A stretch of DNA of 35,129 bases. Origin: JAOUEA01 sp039933515. GTDB lineage: Bacteria > Actinomycetota > UBA4738 > HRBIN12. Position 1 is the first letter of the stretch, and each line of letters starts with the position of its first letter. A model generated the notes under the pieces. The model did not search any database. It worked only from the letters and a program-made list of their open reading frames with translations, and was not told the DNA's origin. The position numbers and the translations under genes are program-made. Below are positions 14,871-23,269 of the stretch, in pieces. Where the stretch lies: NCBI GenBank assembly GCA_039933515.1, contig JBDTNY010000018.1:1-35129 (forward strand), read 5' to 3'.

Positions 14871-16075
14871 CGTCGCCGCTTCGGTCGGCTCAGTCCGCTG
14901 CGACGTCCGCGCGTGCTGCCGCTGAACACCGTTCGAGGAGGAGACACCTTCATCCCTTCCAGTTCGAACTCCTCGTGGAGGTCGAGTCTGGCCGCCATCC
15001 GGCTCACGTCGCCGAGCTGATCTGGGGTCACGAAGGTCACGCTGGTCCCGGCCCGTCCTGCTCGAGCCGTGCGACCCACACGGTGGACATAGCCCTTGTC
15101 GTCCTGCGGGGGGTCGTAGTTCACGACGAGCGTGATGTCGTCGAGGTCGAGACCGCGTGCCGCGACGTCGGTGGCGATCAGCACGCCGACGTGCTTGTCC
15201 TCGAAACGCTGCAGGGCATGTTCGCGCGCCTGTTGGGTCATGTCACCATGCATCGTCACGGTCGGAACCCCTTCGTTGCGGAGCTGGCGCGCGAGAGTCT
15301 CTACGTGCCGTTTCGTGTTGACGAAGACGAGCGTCAGCCCGGTCTTCTCCTCCGATCGGGCGAGCTCGATCAGCATCGCGAGCTTGCCGTGTGCATCGAC
15401 GGGTACGAACCGATGGTCGGCTTCCTCGACGGTCTGTCCGTCGGACTCGATCTCGTGGCGAACCGGGTCGCGGGTGTACACCTGCGCGATCCGTCCGACC
15501 GCGCCGTCGAGCGTCGCCGAGAAGAACATCGTCTGTCGGTCCTTGGGGAGGTGGCGCACGATCCGGTCAACCTGTGGCTGGAAACCCATGTCGAGCATCC
15601 GGTCTGCCTCGTCGAGCACGAAGATGCGGACGGCCCCCAGGTCCACGAGCCGCCGATCGACGAGATCATCGAGACGGCCGGGTGTCGCGATCAGGATGTG
15701 CGCCTTGTCGGCACCCTTGGCCTGTTCCTTCACGTTCGTGCCGCCGTACACAGCCTTCACGCGCAGCCTCATCGCCTTGGCGATCCCGGTGAAGTCGTCC
15801 TTGACCTGGGTGGCGAGCTCGCGCGTCGGCACGAGCACGAGCGCCTCTGGATGGCGCCGCGCGTCGGGATCGAGCTGCTCGACGATCGGGATCGCGAACC
15901 CGAGGGTCTTGCCCGACCCGGTCTTGGATTTCGCGAGCGTGTCGCGGCCCTCGGTCGCGTCCTCGATCACCATCGCTTGGATCGGGAAGGGTTCCTCGAT
16001 GCCCCGCGCGGCAAGCTCCTCGATGACGGCATCGGACACGCCGAGATCACGGAACGAGGGGAGCTTCGAGGTCAT
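14867..16075 (-). CDS. DEAD-box RNA helicase
   Basis: The 402-residue protein has the full helicase set: Q motif (Q33), motif I SKTGSGKT (residues 50-57, with Ser in place of the common Ala), PTREL, ATPGRL, DEAD, SAT, and in the second domain VFVNTKRHVE, ATDVAARGLD and HRVGRTARAG. The tail RGRRSGLSRPKRRR is basic and likely binds RNA. This is the RhlE/CsdA-like bacterial class that remodels ribosomal or messenger RNA with ATP. ATG 16075 follows a TAGTCT box by 9 nt, and that box contains the stop codon of the upstream kinase gene. Confidence 0.92.
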   Translation of the reverse strand: MTSKLPSFRDLGVSDAVIEELAARGIEEPFPIQAMVIEDATEGRDTLAKSKTGSGKTLGFAIPIVEQLDPDARRHPEALVLVPTRELATQVKDDFTGIAKAMRLRVKAVYGGTNVKEQAKGADKAHILIATPGRLDDLVDRRLVDLGAVRIFVLDEADRMLDMGFQPQVDRIVRHLPKDRQTMFFSATLDGAVGRIAQVYTRDPVRHEIESDGQTVEEADHRFVPVDAHGKLAMLIELARSEEKTGLTLVFVNTKRHVETLARQLRNEGVPTVTMHGDMTQQAREHALQRFEDKHVGVLIATDVAARGLDLDDITLVVNYDPPQDDKGYVHRVGRTARAGRAGTSVTFVTPDQLGDVSRMAARLDLHEEFELEGMKVSPPRTVFSGSTRGRRSGLSRPKRRR

Positions 16076-16084
16076 GGTCTATCG

Positions 16085-16090
16085 AGACTA
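16085..16090 (-). promoter_or_regulatory. TAGTCT -10 box for the DEAD-box gene
   Basis: On the reverse strand TAGTCT ends 9 nt before ATG 16075. Its first three bases are the TAG stop codon of the phosphoribulokinase gene. Confidence 0.45.
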
Positions 16091-17059
16091 CAGGTCGTAC
16101 GCCCCGTCGAACGAGCCGACGAGGTAGGCAACGATCAAGAGCTGCGAGAGCGCGAGGGCCTCGGAGCGGCGCTCCCCGTGCTCGGGGTGCCGCACGATCC
16201 CGATCCGTTCCCGCTGCATCCGGTCATCGGGACGAAGGTACGACCACATCACATCCTCGATCTCTTCACCGAGGTCTGGCGGGCAGTTCCCATCGATGTC
16301 GAGCACGCTCATGGGGCCACGGCGATCCGTCGCCGTCGACCAGCGGATCGGCTCGAGGCCCCTGCCTCGCAGCGAGCCGATCAACTCGCGCAATCCCGGG
16401 TACGGCAGCGTGGGACGGACCGTCAGCCTCGCCGAGAGATGCTCGTCGTCCTCGGCGCTGGGACGTCGATGGAACCGCACCACCATGTCCGCATGCTCGC
16501 GTTGGGGCCTGACGTGTTCAGCGGCATCGGCTTCACGACGCGCCAGCTCGGCCACGACCTCGTTCGGCGAGTGGGCCCGTTCGAAGACGTCGCGCTCGAG
16601 CTTCCACCGCCTGCGCAGCTTCTCCTCCGGTTCGAGGTACACGCTTACATCGACGGTGTCGCGGGTAGCGCGGTCCGCGAGCGACAGGAGGCCCTCCACG
16701 ATCACGATCTCGTGCGGTCGGACGACCTCCTTCGGGCCGAAGGTGCCCGTGAGGTGGTCGTACGTCGGCTTCGTCACGGCGTGCCCGTCCGCCAGAGAGC
16801 GTAGATGAGCGGCCAGCAGGTCCATCCGATTCGCCTCAGGGGCCAGAGGAGTGGTTCCCAGGGCCGCGCGTTGCTCCCGATCGTGGCGGTGGTAATCGTC
16901 GGTGCAGACCCGGCCCACGCGTTCGACACCGAGGATGTACTCGATGCCCCGCGAGAGCGTGCTCTTGCCCGATGCGCTGTCGCCCGCGAGCCCCAAGAAC
17001 ACCGGCCGGCGCCGTCGCCCTGCGGCATGGCGGTCCATGGGACTCGGGTCTGGGTTCAT
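16088..17059 (-). CDS. phosphoribulokinase-family kinase
   Basis: The 323-residue protein has a Walker A GDSASGKST (residues 26-34), TDDYHRHDR, EANRMDLL, KPTYDHLTGTF, IVIVEGLLSL and RDVFERAHS, a series that follows phosphoribulokinase closely rather than uridine kinase. Phosphoribulokinase phosphorylates ribulose 5-phosphate with ATP to give ribulose 1,5-bisphosphate. The gene is divergent from a transketolase with 99 bp between starts, consistent with shared pentose-phosphate metabolism. No RuBisCO gene is in the window, so the role in carbon fixation is inference. The start ATG 17059 follows a TACCGT box by 9 nt; Met8 is an alternative. Confidence 0.85.
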   Translation of the reverse strand: MNPDPSPMDRHAAGRRRRPVFLGLAGDSASGKSTLSRGIEYILGVERVGRVCTDDYHRHDREQRAALGTTPLAPEANRMDLLAAHLRSLADGHAVTKPTYDHLTGTFGPKEVVRPHEIVIVEGLLSLADRATRDTVDVSVYLEPEEKLRRRWKLERDVFERAHSPNEVVAELARREADAAEHVRPQREHADMVVRFHRRPSAEDDEHLSARLTVRPTLPYPGLRELIGSLRGRGLEPIRWSTATDRRGPMSVLDIDGNCPPDLGEEIEDVMWSYLRPDDRMQRERIGIVRHPEHGERRSEALALSQLLIVAYLVGSFDGAYDL

Positions 17060-17068
17060 CGTCTCGCG

Positions 17069-17074
17069 ACGGTA
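17069..17074 (-). promoter_or_regulatory. TACCGT -10 box for the phosphoribulokinase gene
   Basis: On the reverse strand TACCGT ends 9 nt before ATG 17059. It lies in the divergent region shared with the transketolase gene. Confidence 0.45.
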
Positions 17075-17116
17075 CCGCAGACGCGGCCGGCCCCGGTAGG
17101 GGCTCGGCGTCGGCGG

Positions 17117-17122
17117 TAGGCT
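17117..17122 (+). promoter_or_regulatory. TAGGCT -10 box for transketolase
   Basis: TAGGCT lies 36 nt before ATG 17159. Here the transcript would have a short leader with a good Shine-Dalgarno (GGGGAG, 17149-17154). The heptamer CGGTAGG occurs at 17094-17100 and again at 17114-17120, 20 bp apart, which could be paired binding sites. Confidence 0.5.
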
Positions 17123-17158
17123 GAGACGCCGTCACCGAGCCACGACACGGGGAGAACG

Positions 17159-19003
17159 ATGAACGACCGAATCCAGCTCTGGACCGACCTCGCCGCCCAG
17201 ATCGGGGTCGACAGCGTCCGCTGCACGACCGCAGCCGGGTCGGGACACCCGACGTCCTCCCTGTCATGCGCCCACCTCATGGCCGTGCTGTACGCGGACC
17301 ATCTGCGCACCGATATCGCGGATCCCCACCACATCGCCAACGATCGATTCGTGATGTCGAAGGGGCACGCTGCCCCTGCCCTATACGCCACGCTGAAGGC
17401 GGTCGGCGCGATCGACGACGACCAACTCCTCTCCCTGCGCACGATGGGGTCACCGATCCAAGGCCACCCCGCGCCGGTCCCCGAGCTTCCGTGGATCGAC
17501 GTGGCCAGCGGATCCCTGGGACAAGGGCTCGCCGTGGGCCTCGGGATGGCGTTCGCCATGCGACTCGACGGCGCACCCGGCCGCGTCTGGGTCCTGCTTG
17601 GCGACTCCGAGATGGCGGAGGGGTCGGTCTGGGAGGCGATGGAGGCGGCGTCCTATCACGAGGTCGGCGCGCTCACCGCGATCCTCGACCTGAACCGCCT
17701 GGGCCAGCGTGGCCCCACGATGCACGAGTGGCAGGCGGACCTGTTCGCCCGCCGGGCGGGGGCGTTCGGCTGGTCATCGCTCGAGATCGACGGCCACGAC
17801 GTCGCGGCGATCGACCAGGCCTACACCGCGGCCGTTGCCGACGACCGCCCGACACTCATCATCGCCCGCACCGAGAAAGGGCACGGTGTGTCGTTCCTCG
17901 CGAACGAAGAGGGGTGGCACGGCAAGCCCGTCCCGGCCGAGCGAGCCGGGGCGGCGATCGAGGAATTGGGCGGGATCCGCTCGATCGTCGTCACGCCGCC
18001 GAGCCACGAGGAATACAAGCCGGTGCAGACCGGAGAGATCCGCGCGACGCCTGCGCCGACCTACCCCGACGGCATCCCGACCAGGAAGGCGTTCGGCGAG
18101 ACCCTCGCGTGGCTCGCGGGTCACCGGCCCGAGCTGGTGGTGCTCGACGGCGAGGTCGGCAATTCGACCCACACCGAGGACGTCGAAGCCGTGGCGCCTG
18201 AACGCTACCTCGAGCTCTATATCGCGGAGCAATGCATGATCGGGGTCCAGACCGGCTTGCAAGCCCTGGGGAAGACCGCGTTCGCGGCGACGTTCGGTGC
18301 CTTCCTCACGCGCGCGGCCGACACGATCCGGATGGGCGCGATCAGCCGCGCGGACCTGCGGATCTGCGGCTCGCACGCCGGCGTGTCGATCGGGGAGGAC
18401 GGCCCGTCGCAGATGGCCGTGGAGGACCTCGCGTTCTTCCGTGCGCTCAATGGCTCCACGGTCCTGTACCCGGCGGACGGTCACGCGACGGTCAAGCTCG
18501 TGACCGCGATGTGCGACCTGGACGGGATCTCCTACATCCGGACGACGCGTGAGAAGACTCCCTGCCTCTACGGACCGGACGAGGAGTTCCCGATCGGCGG
18601 CAGCAAGACCCTGCGGTCCTCCGAGGCCGATATTGCCACCCTCGTGGGCGCGGGCGTCACGCTCGTGCAATGCATCGAGGCTGCCGACCGGCTTGCGGGC
18701 GAAGGCGTCCGGGTGCGCGTGATCGACGCGTACTCGGTCAAGCCGATCGACGCGGAGGCGCTCCGTCAGGCGATCGATGCGACCGGTCATCTCGTCGTCG
18801 TCGAAGACCACCGCGTGGAAGGCGGTTTGGGCGACGCCGTGTTGGACGCGCTGGCCTCGACGGGCGACCTCAGCGGCCGCGTGACCAAGCTGGCCGTGCG
18901 CGAGATGCCCGGGTCGGGCGCGCCGCAGGAACTCCGAGCGTGGGCAGGGATCGACGCCGATGCGATCGTGGAGGCGGTACGAGCAAACCGGAGCGGGCGG
19001 TAA
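17159..19003 (+). CDS. transketolase, animal/short type
   Basis: The 614-residue single chain has the N-terminal TPP domain (SGHPTSSLS, SKGHAAPALYA, SGSLGQGLAVGLGMA, the TPP/metal motif LLGDSEMAEGSVWEAME to DLNRLGQ), a pyrimidine-binding domain (about 305-470, with SIGEDGPSQMAVEDLAFFR) and a C-terminal domain. The text GSVWEAM...LNRLGQ and WHGKPVP resembles human transketolase and is about 50 residues shorter than the E. coli type. It moves two-carbon ketol units between sugar phosphates. GDS replaces the usual GDG after the Mg-binding Asp. A Shine-Dalgarno sits 4 nt before the ATG. Confidence 0.9.
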   Translation: MNDRIQLWTDLAAQIGVDSVRCTTAAGSGHPTSSLSCAHLMAVLYADHLRTDIADPHHIANDRFVMSKGHAAPALYATLKAVGAIDDDQLLSLRTMGSPIQGHPAPVPELPWIDVASGSLGQGLAVGLGMAFAMRLDGAPGRVWVLLGDSEMAEGSVWEAMEAASYHEVGALTAILDLNRLGQRGPTMHEWQADLFARRAGAFGWSSLEIDGHDVAAIDQAYTAAVADDRPTLIIARTEKGHGVSFLANEEGWHGKPVPAERAGAAIEELGGIRSIVVTPPSHEEYKPVQTGEIRATPAPTYPDGIPTRKAFGETLAWLAGHRPELVVLDGEVGNSTHTEDVEAVAPERYLELYIAEQCMIGVQTGLQALGKTAFAATFGAFLTRAADTIRMGAISRADLRICGSHAGVSIGEDGPSQMAVEDLAFFRALNGSTVLYPADGHATVKLVTAMCDLDGISYIRTTREKTPCLYGPDEEFPIGGSKTLRSSEADIATLVGAGVTLVQCIEAADRLAGEGVRVRVIDAYSVKPIDAEALRQAIDATGHLVVVEDHRVEGGLGDAVLDALASTGDLSGRVTKLAVREMPGSGAPQELRAWAGIDADAIVEAVRANRSGR

Positions 19004-19012
19004 CCTGCCGGG

Positions 19013-21295
19013 TCAGCCGGCCCCGGCGCGCATGAGCGCCGGCAACGGCACACCCCCGAAGGCATAGGCGATGATCTCCTCCGGGGGCACAGGCCGGGCG
19101 AACAGGAACCCTTGACCCAGCTTGCAGCCGCGCGAACGCAGGAACGAGAGCTCCCCCTCGGTTTCGATCCCCTCGGCGAGGGTCTCCATCTCGAGACCAC
19201 GCGACAGCTCGAGGAACGCGGAGACGATGCTCGCCGCCTGCGGGTCCTGATCGACCCCGCTCACGAAGGAGCGGTCGATCTTCAAGATGTCGACCGGCAT
19301 CTCACGGAGGCGTGAGAGCGAGGAGTACCCGGTGCCGAAGTCATCGATCGCGATGCGGAGCCCTCCTTCGTGCAGATCCCACAGCACTTGCTGCGCGCGA
19401 TCGGGGTCCATCATGGCCGAGGTCTCGGTGATCTCGACCAGCACCGTTGACGGGTCGATCCCGCCGGCGTTGATCTGTCCGAGGATCCGCTGGGCGAGGT
19501 CGGGCTGCCAGAACTGACGCGGCGAGAGATTGAATCCGATCTCGAGGTCCATATCGAGCTCCCGCCACGCCTTCGCTTGATACACGAGCTCGCGCACGAC
19601 CCAGTCACCGATCAATTCGATCAGACCGAGCTCCTCCGCGAGCGGGATGAACTCGTTGGGCGGCACCATGGTCCCGTCGGGCTCGACCCACCGGATCAAT
19701 GCTTCGACGCCGCGCATGGCGCCGGTCTCGAGCTCGACGATCGGCTGGTAGTGCAGGGTCCACCGCTGGCTCTCCACCGCTTTGCGGAGACGGGTGACGA
19801 ACTGGAGCTTCGCCCCTGAGTCCAACGTGCCGCGCGAGGAGACCACGTAGCCTGCGGGGCCCGACTTCTTGCTCTCGTACATCGCCGCTTCGGCGTTGCG
19901 CTGCAGCGATGCTGCGTCGTCGGCATCCTGCGGGAAGAGACTGATCCCCATGCTGACGGACACGTAGAGCTCGGTCCCGGCCACGATGAACGGCGCCGCG
20001 AGCGACTCCTGCACCCGCTGCGCGGCGCCCTCGGCTCGCACGACACCGGCTTCCACCGTGCCGGACGCCTCCCGCTCGAGATCCGAGAGCAGCAGCAGGA
20101 ACTGGTCACCGCCCCGGCGCGCCACGAGGTCGGTCTCCCGCGTCGCCTCGCGAAGTCGGTCGGCGACCATCTTCAAGAGAGCGTCGCCTTGGTGGTGTCC
20201 CAGCGAGTCGTTTACGAGCCTGAAGTCGTCGAGATCCACGCACAGCACGGCGACGGCGGCCTCGTGGCGTCTGGCCCGCGCGATCGAGAGCTCGAGCAGC
20301 TCCTCGAACATCGAGCGACTCGGCAACCCGGTGAGCGAGTCGTGGTAGGCGAGGAAGGCGACCTGTTCCTCCGACTGCTTGCGCTCGGAGATGTCCATCA
20401 TCACGCCGTGCGAGAAGCGGGGGAGGCCACGATCGTCGCGCACGATCGTGGCTTCGTCGTGCACCCACACGATGTGGCCGTCCTTATGGAACATCCGATA
20501 CTCGAGCCTGAACGGCTCGCCGGTGCCGTTGTGACGTTCGTTCTCGGCCATCGCGCGGGGCTTGTCATCGGGATGGAGGAGACGCGGCCACAAGCCGGCA
20601 TCGGCGACCCATTCCTCCGGAGTGAACCCGAGCAACGCCTCGACCTGCGAGCTGATGAAGATCGTCGACGCGGTCTCGTCGGGTCCGTCGATGTAGGTGA
20701 CGGCCGGGCCTCGCTCGACCATCGAGCGGAACTGCTCCTCCGAGAACCTGCGCGTCTGTTCGGCGAGCTCACGCACGAACACGGAGCCCAGCGCTTCGGC
20801 GACGGCACGCAGCGCCTCGATCTCGGCATCGCTCCACCGACGCTCTTGGTGGCAGTCGTCGAGGGCCAGGAACCCCCACCACTCTGTCCCGCTGTGGACG
20901 GGGACCGCCAGCACGGACGTGACCCGTTCACCGACCAGCACGACCCGCTCGGCCTCGGGCAGCTCCGCGACCGCACCGGCGATCGGCTCACCTCGAGCCA
21001 GGATCTCGATCCATCGCCCGAAGTCCGGGGCGTAGGGGTGCAACTGGTTCCCGGGATTCTCGAACACCGGCGGCACGCCGGGGGCGTTCCACTCCTCGCA
21101 AAGCTCCATCCACAGCCGGCCCGCGGGATCGCGCACATTGCGGTAGCAGCACAACCGGTCTGCCCCCGCGGCGGCGCCAAGGCGCGCGAGCACCTCCCCG
21201 AGCCGCTCGGACCAGACGCCGTCACCGAGCAACCGCTCGGTCGCAAACGCAACGGCCGCCAGCACGGCGTCACCACCGCGAGTCGGAACCTCCAT
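19013..21295 (-). CDS. GAF-PAS-GGDEF(GGDQF)-EAL signalling protein
   Basis: The product has 760 residues. A GAF domain (about 10-180, ending VRELAEQT) and one PAS domain (about 185-315, ending DISERK) precede a GGDEF-type domain (about 320-490) and an EAL domain (about 500-750). The cyclase motif reads RRGGDQF (G395-F399), with Gln at position 398 replacing the metal-binding Glu, so cyclase activity may be lost or changed. The EAL site is intact (EAL 531-533, DDFGTGYSSL, LKIDRSF, EGIET), so it is probably a c-di-GMP phosphodiesterase with the GGDQF domain as regulator. It is soluble. It is a close paralogue of 12633-14870 and inverted relative to it. Confidence 0.92.
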   Translation of the reverse strand: MEVPTRGGDAVLAAVAFATERLLGDGVWSERLGEVLARLGAAAGADRLCCYRNVRDPAGRLWMELCEEWNAPGVPPVFENPGNQLHPYAPDFGRWIEILARGEPIAGAVAELPEAERVVLVGERVTSVLAVPVHSGTEWWGFLALDDCHQERRWSDAEIEALRAVAEALGSVFVRELAEQTRRFSEEQFRSMVERGPAVTYIDGPDETASTIFISSQVEALLGFTPEEWVADAGLWPRLLHPDDKPRAMAENERHNGTGEPFRLEYRMFHKDGHIVWVHDEATIVRDDRGLPRFSHGVMMDISERKQSEEQVAFLAYHDSLTGLPSRSMFEELLELSIARARRHEAAVAVLCVDLDDFRLVNDSLGHHQGDALLKMVADRLREATRETDLVARRGGDQFLLLLSDLEREASGTVEAGVVRAEGAAQRVQESLAAPFIVAGTELYVSVSMGISLFPQDADDAASLQRNAEAAMYESKKSGPAGYVVSSRGTLDSGAKLQFVTRLRKAVESQRWTLHYQPIVELETGAMRGVEALIRWVEPDGTMVPPNEFIPLAEELGLIELIGDWVVRELVYQAKAWRELDMDLEIGFNLSPRQFWQPDLAQRILGQINAGGIDPSTVLVEITETSAMMDPDRAQQVLWDLHEGGLRIAIDDFGTGYSSLSRLREMPVDILKIDRSFVSGVDQDPQAASIVSAFLELSRGLEMETLAEGIETEGELSFLRSRGCKLGQGFLFARPVPPEEIIAYAFGGVPLPALMRAGAG

Positions 21296-21327
21296 GTTGC
21301 CCTCGGTATCGGCGGCCCTCCCGTGCC

Positions 21328-21343
21328 CCTGAAGGGCTTCAGG
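21328..21343. repeat. 16-bp palindrome in a divergent promoter region
   Basis: CCTGAAG (21328-21334) and CTTCAGG (21337-21343) are perfect 7-bp arms with a 2-nt centre, lying between the divergent GGDQF/EAL gene and the small basic-protein gene. It could be an operator. Confidence 0.35.
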
Positions 21344-21369
21344 ACCGCCGGGCGCCGCCGTGACCCTGC

Positions 21370-21375
21370 TACCCT
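21370..21375 (+). promoter_or_regulatory. TACCCT -10 box for the small basic protein
   Basis: TACCCT ends 9 nt before ATG 21385, with no Shine-Dalgarno between. Confidence 0.45.
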
Positions 21376-21384
21376 GTTCCGACG

Positions 21385-21669
21385 ATGGCCGACTACAAAG
21401 AGATCACTCACGAACGCCTCTACGTCCGGGTCCCGGGCACCGACAAGCTCCGGAAGACCGCGGCGAACCGGCTCAAGCACCTGGTCGCGGCCGGCTGGCG
21501 AGAGACTGACCGGGAACGGTTCCCCGACCACGTGATGGTTCGGTTCGAGCGCACCGGGCACGCCCCGATGCGTGCGCGTCTGCCCAAGCAAGGCCCCGAG
21601 GTCCGGATCGAGCGCCGTCCCCGGCGCGACAACAATCAGCAGGGTGGCCGCGGCCGCGGCCGGCGCTAG
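21385..21669 (+). CDS. small basic protein with an RG-rich tail
   Basis: The product has 94 residues. The first 60 or so (ERLYVRVPGTDKLRKTAANRLKHLVAAGWRETDRE, then DHVMVRFERTG) look like a compact alpha/beta fold; the last 25 residues are Arg/Gly/Gln-rich (GGRGRGRR). That tail suggests binding to RNA or another polyanion. I do not recognise a named family. The TACCCT box 9 nt before the ATG and normal coding composition support it as a real gene. It is followed by a separate promoter for the lysine aminomutase, so it is probably monocistronic. Confidence 0.65.
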   Translation: MADYKEITHERLYVRVPGTDKLRKTAANRLKHLVAAGWRETDRERFPDHVMVRFERTGHAPMRARLPKQGPEVRIERRPRRDNNQQGGRGRGRR

Positions 21670-21726
21670 CCACCGGCCGCCGAATCTCATCCGGTCAGCA
21701 CCCGCTTCAACCGGACGTTCTCCGGG

Positions 21727-21732
21727 TATGAT
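21727..21732 (+). promoter_or_regulatory. TATGAT -10 box for the KamA gene
   Basis: A near-consensus TATGAT lies about 88 nt before ATG 21821. A weak TTCAAC at 21706-21711 could be the -35 with a short 15-bp spacer. The leader would be about 80 nt and ends in a strong GGAGGTG Shine-Dalgarno. Confidence 0.5.
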
Positions 21733-21820
21733 GCGATCTCACCGTTGAACGTCCGTTCCGCGCGCCATGGCCCCTCAGGGACCTGCCGTGCGCGGCCGAT
21801 CACCACCGTGGAGGTGTGCC

Positions 21821-23257
21821 ATGAGCGTTGAGTCCTTGCCGACGGCCCCAACCGACCGACCGGCGCACCGCGCGTCACACGCGCATGCGGCCGAGGACCA
21901 GCCCTTCCGATACCCGCTCGATCGGGCGTACGAAGAGCCTGACTGGACCCGGCTTCCCGGCTATCGAGACGTGACGAAGGAACAGTGGGAGAGCGCGCAG
22001 TGGCAACGGGCCCACTCGGTGAAGAACCTCAAGGAGTTCAAAGAGACGCTCGGGGATCTCCTTTCCGAGGAGCTCCTCGCCGACATCGAGCGCGACCAGC
22101 AGGAGCGCGCGACGATGTCGATGCTGCTCCCGCCCCAGATGATCAACACGATGCAGGAAGGCGATCTGCGAGCCGACCGCGTTCGCCGGTACATGGCGCC
22201 CGCATTCTCAGAGCGAGAGACCGAGTGGGCGAGCCATCCGATGGCATCCCGCGACTCGCTGCACGAAGCAGACATGTGGGCAGTCGAGGGCCTCACGCAT
22301 CGGTACCCGACGAAGGTGCTCGCCGAGCTGATCCCCACGTGCCCCCAGTACTGCGGACACTGCACGCGGATGGACCTCGTGGGCAACGACACGCTCCAGG
22401 TGCTCAAGTACAAGTTCGAGATCAAGCAGAACGAGCGCTGGGACCTGATGCTGGAGTACCTGCGGAAGACCCCGCAGGTCCGCGACGTCGTGGTCTCGGG
22501 CGGCGACATGGCCAACGTCCCGATCAAGCGGCTGGAGGACTTCGTGATGAAGCTCCTCGACATCGAGAACATCCGCGACATCCGCCTGGCCACCAAGGGG
22601 CTGATGGGGATCCCGCAGCACTTCTTGCAGGACGACGTCAAGGCCGCGTTCGCTCGGATGGGAGCGACGGCCGTCGAGCGCGGCGTCGACATCGCGGTCC
22701 ACACGCACGTGAACTGCGCGCAGCAGGTGACGCCGCTCGTGGGTCGGGCCGCGCGCATGGTGCTCGATTCCGGGTTCCGCGACGTCCGTAACCAAGGGGT
22801 ACTGCTGCGGGGGGTCAACACCTCCCCCGGCGACCTGTTGGAGCTGTGTTTCATGCTCCTCGATCACGCGAAGATCATGCCGTACTACTTCTACATGTGC
22901 GACATGATCCCGAGCGCCGAGCACTGGCGCACCTCGGTGGCCGAGGCACAGGATCTCCAATACGCGCTGCTCGGATACATGCCCGGGTTCGCCACACCGC
23001 GCGTGATCTGCGACGTGCCATTCGTGGGCAAGCGCTGGGTCCACATGCTGAAGGACTACGACCGAACCCGGGGCATCTCCACCTGGACGAAGAATTATCG
23101 GACCGGGATCGAGTTCGACGACCCCGAGGCCCTCGGTCGCGAGTACGTGTACTTCGACCCGATCTACACGCTGCCGGAGGAGGGGCAGGCGTTCTGGCGT
23201 GATCAGGTCGCGGCCGGCCTGCCCGACGTGGCTTGGGTGGAGCCGGCGGCCAGCTGA
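21821..23257 (+). CDS. kamA: lysine 2,3-aminomutase family radical SAM enzyme
   Basis: The product has 478 residues from ATG 21821, chosen for the GGAGGTG Shine-Dalgarno 4-6 nt upstream (the frame is open from 21767). The radical SAM cluster is C174-C178-C181 in CPQYCGHC. The segment CDVPFVGKRW aligns with the aminomutase PLP-lysine region, making K404 the likely PLP ligand and D398 one of the two Asp that hold the lysine side-chain amine; D361 in YMCDMIPSAEHWRT matches the other. Both acidic residues favour L-lysine over glutamate. The product would be L-beta-lysine, used as an osmolyte precursor, in lysine breakdown or in antibiotics. No partner gene is adjacent. EpmB-type tRNA/EF-P function is less likely at this length. 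Confidence 0.85.
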   Translation: MSVESLPTAPTDRPAHRASHAHAAEDQPFRYPLDRAYEEPDWTRLPGYRDVTKEQWESAQWQRAHSVKNLKEFKETLGDLLSEELLADIERDQQERATMSMLLPPQMINTMQEGDLRADRVRRYMAPAFSERETEWASHPMASRDSLHEADMWAVEGLTHRYPTKVLAELIPTCPQYCGHCTRMDLVGNDTLQVLKYKFEIKQNERWDLMLEYLRKTPQVRDVVVSGGDMANVPIKRLEDFVMKLLDIENIRDIRLATKGLMGIPQHFLQDDVKAAFARMGATAVERGVDIAVHTHVNCAQQVTPLVGRAARMVLDSGFRDVRNQGVLLRGVNTSPGDLLELCFMLLDHAKIMPYYFYMCDMIPSAEHWRTSVAEAQDLQYALLGYMPGFATPRVICDVPFVGKRWVHMLKDYDRTRGISTWTKNYRTGIEFDDPEALGREYVYFDPIYTLPEEGQAFWRDQVAAGLPDVAWVEPAAS

Positions 23258-23269
23258 GCCGGACGGCAG

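Noticed and set aside
14975..16804. 609-codon plus-strand frame opposite the helicase and kinase genes
   Set aside because: It is a shadow of two clearly recognised reverse-strand genes and resembles no protein family.
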